Position numbers and translations under genes: made by a program
The notes under the pieces: model-generated
Database searches by the model: none
What the model saw: only the letters and a program-made list of their open reading frames with translations
What the model was told of the DNA's origin: nothing
Source of the DNA: Cannabis sativa
Lineage: Eukaryota > Streptophyta > Magnoliopsida > Rosales > Cannabaceae
Assembly: GCF_029168945.1 (NCBI RefSeq)
Contig: NC_083601.1
Coordinates: forward strand, 16,706,160 to 16,770,159
Length of the DNA stretch: 64,000 nt
Direction: 5' to 3'
Shown: one piece after another, positions 36,597 to 44,896 of the stretch
Numbering within the stretch: position 1 is the first letter of the stretch
Layout: the number at the start of each line of letters is the position of its first letter

Positions 36597-38627
36597 TCAA
36601 ATGCGGGCTTTGCATGTTGCTCTGTTGTGGCCTGAACTGCCACAGCGGCTGCAGTTTCGTGGTACGAAACCTTTTTTATCACCAGACGGGAAACAGTTCT
36701 CCCGTCTTCTTCCAGCGTTGCTTTTTCTTGGACGACCTACAGGCTTCTTTTCCACAGGTACCCCAACTTTCATATTCTTGATGTGTTCTGGGAGAACCCA
36801 ATCATCCTCGTCACCAGCAAGATTGATGGTATCATCATAAATCTTCCTCCACGTTTCCTTTGAATAATAAGGTGAGCAAAGCGTGTACACACTTGTGTTC
36901 GTTTTCAATGCCGCGGCACATGCATGAAGGCAAGGGAGTTTCAATAACGTGAACACGCCGCATGTGCATGTTCTTTCAACTAGATTCACATCACCACCTC
37001 TTTCACCGTTAGGTCCCCTACCAACGTTATAGAAATTGGCTCCATTTCGTTGGACGCGCCTGTACCTTGCATTTTCATGAATTTTTGCCAAGTTTTTTTC
37101 AAAGAGCGTGGCCAAAGGGGTGGTACATTTGTCAGCATTTTCGAGGCGATCAGCGAACCACGATTGGAGTGTGAACCTGATAAATTCAACCAAAGTAGTT
37201 ATTGGATATTTCCTGAACTCTTCTGTGACACTATTGAAGCTTTCAGCAGCGTTGCTCGTCATGATGTTGTATCTATCGCCCAAACAATAAGGGTGAGCCC
37301 ACTTCTCAAACCCTATACTCTCCACATATGCAGCAATGGCCGGATTCATCTTTCTAAGCTTCTCGAACTCTCTATCGCATTCAGTCTTCGACCATGCGTA
37401 AGCAACATTATATATTTGGTTGTGAAAAGCATCAGTCTTGAATTTGGCGTTCACGTTCATAACAATGTGGTGATAGCATGCACAGTGGACTGCTTCGGGA
37501 AAAACGAGTTCAACAGCATGATCAATGCTTTGATGCCTATCTGACACAAACACTAAGTTCTCAACCACGCCAATTGCTACCCTCAACTTCTGTAAGAAAT
37601 ACGTCCAGGAGTCGTTATTCTCACTGTCAACGATACCATAAGCAACCGGCAACAATTGGTTGTTCGCATCGTATGCCACAGCAACTAACATTATACCGCC
37701 GTACTTCGTCTTCAAGAAGGTGCCATCGATACTCAAAACAGGACGACAAAAAGAAAAGCCCCTTCTACATGCACCGAGTGATATAAAACAGTACTTGAAC
37801 CGCTCATCCTCTAAGTACAAGTCAGTAATGGTACCTGGATTCTTCTGTTCCAGCATGTACAAGTACCCAGGAAGCTTCATGTATGAAAACTCAGGCGTAC
37901 CCCTAGCATACGTAAGTCCCATCTCCCTGCACCTCCACGCCTTCACATAACTCATACTGATACCATAGTTGTCAAACATGTCCCTCTGTATGTCTTTAGC
38001 CTTGTACTTAGTTCCATCTTGGGTGTACTTCCCCTTAATAAGGTGGCCAACTACCCATGGTGCTGCTTGACGGTGATCTGAACGTCTCGCATTCAAGTTA
38101 CATGTGTGTTCATTGTGAAATACAGTGACCTCAAAGTTGTCAGAATTCATCTTCTTCCTCCCCCTCAATCTCCATTTACAATCTGGAGCCTTGCATGTAA
38201 CGTACAACACATCAGGGGATGACTTCTTCACCATCCACTCGAAATTGTTATTAAGTGCAAACCTACCCACTACTTGTCTCAGTTCTTCCTTGTTTTCATA
38301 AAAATTACCAAGCTCTATCACCCCTGCTTCCTTACTTTGTAAACAAGTAGTTAGCTCATGATTTTCCATTATATCTTCCTTTGTCCACATGGGAGCTTTG
38401 AACTTGGTACAAACTTCAAAAGAGGAGAACGTTGAGAAGGTTGCATGACGAGCATGTTCTTCAGTTCTACCTTGTCGACTACTGCTAGTTCCAGGTGTAG
38501 TGCGATTTTCACTACGAGGTTGTCGTTCTCGCTGTGTACCTTGGTTACTCGGTACACATTCTAACCTCAACGATGGTCCCGCTACGGCTTCATCAACTGC
38601 CAAATCATGTTCATCGTCCATATTCAA
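36597..38627 (-). CDS. MULE transposase (mudrA-like), 676-aa open frame
   Basis: Uninterrupted 676-codon frame. Residues 105-180 match the MuDR N-terminal DNA-binding type with a Cys/His site (CKAPDCKW, then FHNEHTC). Residues 295-400 are the MULE transposase domain: SIDGTFLK gives Asp301, FVSDRH gives Asp363, and Glu462 in NAAESFN is the likely third acidic residue. A SWIM zinc finger follows (Cys554, Cys556, Cys566, His568), then an AT-hook-like GRPRK and a C-terminal CCHC knuckle (Cys659, Cys662, His667, Cys672). The original protein was longer: an in-frame TAA at 38697-38699 separates this frame from about 170 more N-terminal residues. All catalytic parts survive, so a truncated product could still be made. 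Confidence 0.92.
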   Translation of the reverse strand: MNMDDEHDLAVDEAVAGPSLRLECVPSNQGTQRERQPRSENRTTPGTSSSRQGRTEEHARHATFSTFSSFEVCTKFKAPMWTKEDIMENHELTTCLQSKEAGVIELGNFYENKEELRQVVGRFALNNNFEWMVKKSSPDVLYVTCKAPDCKWRLRGRKKMNSDNFEVTVFHNEHTCNLNARRSDHRQAAPWVVGHLIKGKYTQDGTKYKAKDIQRDMFDNYGISMSYVKAWRCREMGLTYARGTPEFSYMKLPGYLYMLEQKNPGTITDLYLEDERFKYCFISLGACRRGFSFCRPVLSIDGTFLKTKYGGIMLVAVAYDANNQLLPVAYGIVDSENNDSWTYFLQKLRVAIGVVENLVFVSDRHQSIDHAVELVFPEAVHCACYHHIVMNVNAKFKTDAFHNQIYNVAYAWSKTECDREFEKLRKMNPAIAAYVESIGFEKWAHPYCLGDRYNIMTSNAAESFNSVTEEFRKYPITTLVEFIRFTLQSWFADRLENADKCTTPLATLFEKNLAKIHENARYRRVQRNGANFYNVGRGPNGERGGDVNLVERTCTCGVFTLLKLPCLHACAAALKTNTSVYTLCSPYYSKETWRKIYDDTINLAGDEDDWVLPEHIKNMKVGVPVEKKPVGRPRKSNAGRRRENCFPSGDKKGFVPRNCSRCGSSGHNRATCKARI

Positions 38628-38696
38628 ATCTACAATAGGATCGTTATTGTAGAAGGGTGTATCGAACTCTTCAAACTGATGAAATCCTGTCGCTTC

Positions 38697-39205
38697 TTAT
38701 TCTTGCCCTACATTGGTCGGAACCTCTAAATTGGTCGGAACCTCTAAATTGGTCGGAACCTCTAAATTGGTCGGAACCTCCTCATTCACACCAATCCCAA
38801 CATCTGTTTCGGGAACGCAAGACCCTACCACACTTCGAGGGAGAGGATTAGTAGGCGGCGTAGGCTCCGAATTCCCAACTTTTCTCACCTTGGTCACGAA
38901 TAATGGCATAAACTCTGTATTTGACATTGTTGCCCTCATCTCTAAGAACGTTCTCAGTTGGCGTTCTCTCTTAATAACCTCTGGCGCAACCATTTTTCCC
39001 TTCATGTACAAGGAACAAATCTCCAACTTTAAATCATACGCTACCGGATCAACTTCCAACTCTTCATATAAATTTTGTCGCAGTTCTTGTAGGGTATTCT
39101 CAGTTGTAACTGTCAATGTCAAGCTGCTATTTGCTTTGTAGATCCAATTATAATTCTCACATAACCAAACACCATCGTACGATACAACAAGGAACACTTT
39201 CTCTC
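38697..39205 (-). pseudogene. N-terminal part of the MULE transposase, cut off by a stop
   Basis: In the same frame as the 676-aa transposase, joined to it through one TAA. Starts after a splice-acceptor-like TTGCAATTGCAG, reading EKVFLVVSYDGVWLCE, a PB1-like N-terminal domain usual in this MULE group. Its end carries four EVPTN-type hexapeptide repeats from an 18-bp tandem repeat (38717-38780). The upstream non-coding exon was not located. Confidence 0.75.
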
Positions 39206-39264
39206 CTGCAATTGCAAACCAAAAAAACAAGGTGAGTAAAGGAAAAAACACCCAAAAAAAATAA

Positions 39265-39660
39265 AAATCGACATCCCATCGATATCAATCGACATAATGT
39301 CGATAATCACAACAGCAGAAATTAGGGCACTAATTGTCGACATTGTGTCGACATAATATCGACATAACGTCGACAACCACACCAAGCATGCTCGCCATCG
39401 ATATAACATCGACATACCATCGACATTCAATCGACAAACACACAGTGCATGCGTTTCGTGTTTTTACGGTTACACATTTAATGTTAATAAATTTTACCTA
39501 CGTTCCAAACAACCCTTCCCAACTGACACGTTGCATGTCAGACACGTGTCCTATCGACAAGCTATCGACATGACGTCGACATGGTATCGACAAATAAGTT
39601 AGCAGTGTCACTAAATTGGCATGTTGTCGACATCATGTCGACATAGTATCGACATTCAGT
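39265..39660. repeat. TGTCGA-motif array, right inner
   Basis: Many copies of TCGACAT, ATCGACAT, GTCGACAT and TGTCGA in both orientations, in two blocks (39265-39440 and 39550-39665). Lies between the divergent transposase and 110-aa gene, so it occupies their shared promoter region. Confidence 0.8.
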
Positions 39661-39751
39661 CGACAAATACACCATTTCATGCGTTTTACCTGTACAGTTA
39701 CACATTTAATGACCATTAAATTTTCCTACATTCCCAACATGTTTACTGCTC

Positions 39752-39759
39752 TATAAAAG
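39752..39759 (+). promoter_or_regulatory. candidate TATA box of the 110-aa MULE gene
   Basis: TATAAAAG, 92 bp before the start codon at 39844, followed by a CT-rich leader typical of plant 5' UTRs. Confidence 0.5.
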
Positions 39760-39843
39760 CAAATCCCTTTCTTATTCATAAGTGCTCTTGTCTTCTACTT
39801 CTCTCTTACTCTTAAAAATTTCTCTTATTCTTAAGTTCTAAAT

Positions 39844-40176
39844 ATGGCCCCAAGAAAGAACAAAGGCAAATTCCCCATCTTAACTCCTGAAGAGCTGAAG
39901 CAGGAGCCTGATGTTGGCATAATTACTCCTGAAATGCAGAAAGTTTTTGACGCCCAAAGAGCTTTCGAAAGAGAACGATGTGGGAACGAGTTCAGGTTCA
40001 GGCAACTTGAAGCACATTTTTGCAAAACTGGTGTATGGCCGGCTCCACCACCAGGGTTCCCCGAAGGATGCCGTCGTTGCAAACTAGGCATCTTTAACGG
40101 TAAACCGGTGAAGCCTGGAACATTATGCAAGTATTGCAAGGCTCACCCACAAGCCAAAGAATTTAAAAAAAAATAA
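39844..40176 (+). CDS. third MULE gene: 110-aa basic protein with paired CxxC
   Basis: Intact single-exon frame starting MAPRKNKGKFPILTPEEL and ending in a Lys run. The N-terminal half is charged and helical (ITPEMQKVFDAQRAFERER). The C-terminal half holds Cys76-x2-Cys79 and Cys95-x2-Cys98, separated by GIFNGKPVKPGTL, which resembles a small zinc ribbon. It sits divergent from the transposase between two TGTCGA arrays, with its own TATA box. No stops, although the neighbouring Ulp1-like gene is broken. I do not recognise the family. Position recalls the accessory gene mudrB of maize MuDR, but I see no sequence link. A DNA-binding or regulatory role is a guess. Confidence 0.72.
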   Translation: MAPRKNKGKFPILTPEELKQEPDVGIITPEMQKVFDAQRAFERERCGNEFRFRQLEAHFCKTGVWPAPPPGFPEGCRRCKLGIFNGKPVKPGTLCKYCKAHPQAKEFKKK

Positions 40177-40340
40177 TTTGTTATGTTATGGCTTGTGGTG
40201 AGTTTTATTTAATGTTTGTTTTTTTTTTATGAACTTTATTTTCTGTTTTTTTAATGTTTTTTTTTTCTTATTTTAATGAAATTTCCCTTTTATTTTATGT
40301 TATTTTAATGTTATGTTATGTTATTTACGGCTTTTTTTCA
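40177..40340. other. 3' flank of the 110-aa gene
   Basis: T-rich, with repeated TTATGTTATTTTAATG units near 40255-40320. No gene seen. Confidence 0.5.
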
Positions 40341-40575
40341 TTTTCATCGATATTTTGTCGACATGGTGTCGATAAAATATCGACAACTTCTAAAAAGAGA
40401 TAAATGCTTGTTGTCGACATGCTGTCAACAACTATCGACAAAATGTCGACAAATTGTAAATAATATGTTTGTTGCTTATTGTCGACATAACGTCGACATT
40501 ATGTCGACATAACGTCGATAATGGTCGTCACTGACTTTTCCTTTTGTAATCATCGACAAACCATCGACATATTAT
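40341..40575. repeat. TGTCGA-motif array, right outer
   Basis: TGTCGACAT, GTCGATAAAATATCGACA, ATGTCGACATAACGTCGA and related repeats. Mirrors the left outer array in position relative to the terminal inverted repeat. Confidence 0.8.
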
Positions 40576-40974
40576 CGATAACACTGGAAAACCCAGAATT
40601 CGACTGAAAACCAGATCTGCCAGATCTCAACAATTTCAGACCAAAAAGTAGCAGTTCCAACAAATAACACACATATAACAATTTTAAACTACATAAAGTC
40701 AAACAAAATGCTTAAAACACAATTTACCCATTATAATGGTGTAAGATTCTTGAGTGATATTGGGTTGTGCTTCGGTTTTCCACCAACACCCACCGAGAAA
40801 ACAACCATTCAAGAGGAAAGAAAGAGAGGGACGAGAGAGTGGGACGGACAGAGGGAATTTTTTTGATAAATTTTTCAGTTTTTTCTAGAGAGAGAGAGTG
40901 GTGCACGAGAGAGAGGGAAGAGAGAGAGAGAAAGATCAATTTCAGATTTTAGCTATTTTATTTATTTATTTTTT

Positions 40975-41095
40975 TTGAAAAAAAAAGGGTAAAATGGGAA
41001 GTTCATGTAATTAATGGACTAAATTTGTACAAATTAAGGGAGGGTATAAATTTTGATATAGCTTGTATTATTAAGGCCAAAAAGTGAAATTTCCC
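40975..41095. repeat. right terminal inverted repeat of the MULE
   Basis: Inverted partner of 30033-30150, ending GTGAAATTTCCC. Followed at once by the TTTGCAAA duplication. Confidence 0.85.
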
Positions 41096-41184
41096 TTTGC
41101 AAAAGGGTGTGGAAATGTATGTAGAAAATCATTTGGTAAATGATTATCATAAAGACACTAGTGTGTGTACACAAAATGTACAAA

Positions 41185-41188
<4 letters not shown>

Positions 41189-41246
<58 letters not shown>
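41189..41246. repeat. (CT)n microsatellite
   Basis: Uninterrupted CT dinucleotide tract of about 29 units just outside the MULE. Likely length-polymorphic. Confidence 0.95.
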
Positions 41247-41249
<3 letters not shown>

Positions 41250-41734
41250 AACGAAACATCTACTCAATGTCATTGATCGTTTTGGAAAAAATTGTGGAAA
41301 AAAACTGAATAGTGTGTTAGTTTTTTTTAGATGATGAGAATTATGTTATTTGCAGAGGACTGAGCATTCTTGAGAAAACTTGCTTTCATAAGAAATTTTG
41401 ATGAGATACTGGTAACACTTAAGTAACACACACAATCCTTTCAAAAAAAAAAAAAGTAACACACAAAAAAAAATTAAATATAAATTAAATAAAGAAATTA
41501 TTAAATTTATGTTGTCACTTATTTTAAGTATAAGGCACGATTTTAAACCATCGCATATAAGCGACGATTTTAAACCATACCTTATAGTACATGTTACGTG
41601 TCTTTACTTTAAATAGTTCTTTTCAACGATGATTTTTTTTCAATCGTTACATTGGAAAAATAAAGAGAAAATGCAAATTTTTAGGTATTTTTTTTCCTGC
41701 ATTAATTTTAATTTTTTTTTTTTTACAAATATGT

Positions 41735-42125
41735 ATAGTCACAATAACTAAACTAACACTAATATGATTTTGTCCCGTGATGTACTTTCACGGAATGTAT
41801 TCCGTGGTACATTAGAGGGGTCTCAGGGTACGTTTTTACTTTTTAACCCTAATTACCCCTAGATCAATCTCAGCCGTCAGATCAAATAACTCCCTCATCT
41901 GACGGCTGTCGTACATCATGGATTACAATCCGTGAAAGTACAATAACGGGACAAAATCATATCCCTATCATCTAAATATATTTAAAAAACTATGTTGTCA
42001 CAATAATTAAACTAACGCTATGTATCATCTAAATATATACTTAAAAATAATCTATATAGTAATAATTAAGCTAACACTAATAATCATCTAAATATATTCA
42101 CAAATCCATATAGTAACAATAAACT
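41735..42125. repeat. degenerate tandem repeat, probable CACTA subterminal region
   Basis: About three copies of a 60-75 bp unit with CACAATAA..TAAACTAACACTAAT..ATCATCTAAATATAT. The first copy is split by a MITE (41762-41962). Just upstream (41536-41570), GCACGATTTTAAACC and GCGACGATTTTAAACC recall CACTA subterminal motifs. Confidence 0.55.
41762..41962. mobile_element. 201-bp MITE
   Basis: Ends ATATGATTTTGTCCCGT and its inverse; inner parts also pair (GTACTTTCACGGA, GCCGTCAGAT with its inverse ATCTGACGGC near the centre). It interrupts one unit of the tandem repeat, which confirms insertion. Target duplication not resolved. Confidence 0.75.
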
Positions 42126-43967
42126 GAAATATATTACACACTGATTAACAAGACAACTGTTATCGCTCTACTTCTGCTTTCATGTAAAGAATACCGATCA
42201 CACATAGCATTTATCTCGTCATTTGTGTATAAAGTGGAGAACCGATTCTGTAAAATAAAGGTATATATTAATTAGTAAATACTATTATCATATGCTATTT
42301 AATAAAGAATAATATTTATTATAATACTTATTAATTATTTTACCGGTTGTGTCAATACGCGTATTGGATCTTTTACGGTCATGAAACTTTCAATGAATTT
42401 CATGATATAATATCCACATTATTTGTTGTCAGGTTGTTTATGACATATAGGAGTTATCCACTTGATAGTTCTATCAAGCCGTCCTATCATTTGATTGTAT
42501 GTGGTGAACGATCTACACAAAAAATAAAGTTAGCATATATACATTTATAAATATAAACAAGCTTAATGTTGGGATGTTAATTATAGAAATTACGTGGGAA
42601 TGATGAATTTCAAATCATCTGGTACATCGCCATTGCCTGATTCCAAGTATGCCACTGTCTGCGTACTTGGTTGGATGAGTACAAGCAACCAGTAAAATAT
42701 TATCTTGCACAAATAAATGTGTAAAGTTGTTAATATATACACAATAATTAATATTATGAAAAGTTATAAATACTAAAATTATTTATTTTAAATCTACATA
42801 TACTAATTATTGTATGGGACAATAAGCCATTTATCTAGATTGGTCACCCTAGTCATACGAGTGACTAGTGCTTGACAACAGTTACTGTCAACTCCTGCCT
42901 TGGTTGGACCACGTCAGTATTTTGCTACACAAGCCGATGCGCTTCTTAACGATCAACTTGACTTACACCACAAAGAGAAATACCCCTACTCCCTCTACTT
43001 ATTTCCCTATCGACCCGAGTAGGGCGAGAGCCAACAGTGGCAATCTCTGACAAGTAGTCTGAGCAGAATTCAATCGTCTCTTCAACGATGTATGATTCAA
43101 CAATACAACCATCAAGCCTACTTCTATTTCTGACATAACCCTTCAAGATTTTTATGTATCGTTCAAATTGGTACATCCATCTCAAGTACACAGGTCCACA
43201 CAACTTTACCTCTCTCACCAAATGTACTGTAAGGTGAACCATTATGTTGAAAAAGGAAGGCAAAAAAATTGTTCTAAACAACACAAAACTTATATAATTT
43301 CTAATATGAGATTCTCTAACTTAGTCACATCAACCACTTTATAACAAAGATATTTGAAGAATAAACACAACCTCGTAATTGCATATCTAACTTTCTTAGG
43401 CAACACAGAATGGATACTCACTAGTAGAATGTGTTGAATCAATATATGATGATCGCGAGATTTCAGACCACTTAAAATTAATTTGTTCATATATATCCAA
43501 TCAAAGACATTTGAGGAGTACCCTTCAGGTATTTTTACCTGGGAGATAGAACCACATAAAGATTTTTTTCTGGTTTAGTTAGAGTATGACAGGTTGGTGG
43601 TAAGAACGTTTGTTGACCAACAACTTGTCGGTGTATGTTGGCCGAATCCCTAACTCTTTCAAATCTAGGCGAGATTTGATTCCATCTTTGCTCTGCCCAA
43701 GAATATTGAACAAGATATTAAGCAAGCTGTCTGACACATTTTTCTCAATATGCATCACATCCAGATTATGACGTAACAACAAATGCTTCCAATACTCGAG
43801 CTCAAAAAATATTGACTTCTTCTTCCATGGTCGCTTAGGTTCATTTGTAACAACGTCACTTTTCTCACGCCAATCTTTTCTTTTCTTTGGGTTTGCTTTT
43901 CGCTTTCCAAGGTGGAATTGAACTTTATTCAACTTTCTAACACTTGTTCCCCTTGCAGAGGTTGCGG

Positions 43968-44390
43968 TGTAACGTCCCCGCTTCAAGCCTCCATTGGGCC
44001 CTTACACCCACAGACTAATGGCTCTTATACACGAGTACGCCACTCTGGCTGCTTTATGGACTAATGACTGACCCTACAGACCAACACGAGTGTTTCCAGC
44101 GTGCTTTGTCCTCACTCGCACGCTTCTTTCCCAGGAGGTCACCCATCCTGAAATTGCCCCAGGTCAAGCACGCTTAACTGTGGAGTTTTTTCGAGATAGG
44201 CTACCGAAAAATAAGATGCACCTTGTTGATATAAGTAGTACCAATCAATCCATTTAAGCTCTCTTCAACAGTGTAGTCCCATACCTACATAACCTCAGAA
44301 TCATCCCACTTGACCTTCCCCAAGCGGTGTGGGATTGCACAACATACCCGGTATTTCCCCTTACGGATCACGGGACTACTGACTGTCACA
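43968..44390 (-). repeat. Cassandra LTR (3' in element orientation)
   Basis: 423 bp; lacks a block of about 10 bp present in the other LTR just before the 5S-like segment (TGGGAAAACTTTCT at 44623-44636). The 5S-like segment spans about 44132-44195. Confidence 0.85.
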
Positions 44391-44463
44391 ATCACCCCCC
44401 CCTTACGGGGTCCGACACCACCGTCGACCACACTACTGACTGGGTCAAGGCTTTGATACCATT

Positions 44464-44896
44464 TGTAACGTCCCCGCTTCAAGCCTCCATTAGGTCCTTA
44501 CACCCACAGACTAATGGCTCTTATACACAAGTATGCCACTCTAGCTGCTGTATGGACTGATGACTGACCCTACAGACCAACACGAGTGTTTCCAGCGTGC
44601 TTTGTCCTCACTCGCACGCTTCTTGGGAAAACTTTCTAGGAGGTCACCCATCCTGAAATTGCCCCAGGTCAAGCACGCTTAACTGTGGAGTTCTTTCGAG
44701 ATAGGCTACCGAAAAACAAGATGCACCTTGTTGATATAAGTAGTACCAATCAATCCATTTAAGCCCTCTGTAACTGTGTAGTCCCATACCTACACAGCCT
44801 CAGAGTCATCCCACTTGACCTTCCCTAGGCGGTGTGGGATTGCACAACTTACCTGGTATTTCCCCTTACGGATCACAGGGACTACTGACTGTCACA
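44464..44896 (-). repeat. Cassandra LTR (5' in element orientation)
   Basis: 433 bp; 5S-like segment at about 44638-44702. Shares the internal pol III-like sequence with its partner LTR. Confidence 0.85.

Larger units (their letters stand above)
30033..41095. mobile_element. large Mutator-like element (MULE) with Ulp1-like, mudrA-like and a third gene
   Basis: Terminal inverted repeats of more than 100 bp start GGGAAATTTCA and contain a shared CTATATCAAAATTTATACCC segment (left about 30068-30090, inverted at the right about 41043-41065). Both ends are flanked by TTTGCAAA (30025-30032 and 41096-41103), an 8-bp palindromic duplication. Total length 11,063 bp, of which 1,891 bp is a later solo LTR. 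Inside are a Ulp1-like protease gene (+), a MULE transposase gene (-), a 110-aa gene (+) and four TGTCGA-motif arrays. Plant MULEs carrying Ulp1-like genes are known (for example the Kaonashi group in Arabidopsis, and a melon family). The third gene is the part I cannot match. Confidence 0.9.
43968..44896 (-). mobile_element. Cassandra-type TRIM with 5S rRNA-like LTRs
   Basis: Two direct LTRs (43968-44390 and 44464-44896) enclose only about 73 bp. Each holds a segment like inverted 5S rRNA (AGGAGGTCACCCATCCT, then CAAGCACGCTTAACTGTGGA), the hallmark of Cassandra. Between the LTRs, GGCTTTGATACCA is the inverse of a methionine-tRNA primer site, so the element runs on the minus strand. Flanks TGCGG and AGCGG match at four of five bases. 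No protein is encoded, as expected. Confidence 0.88.

Noticed and set aside
37050..37544. 164-aa plus-strand frame
   Set aside because: Shadow of the transposase gene on the minus strand.
44120..44200. 5S-like segment as a functional 5S rRNA gene
   Set aside because: Only part of the 5S sequence is present, inside a repeated TRIM LTR.
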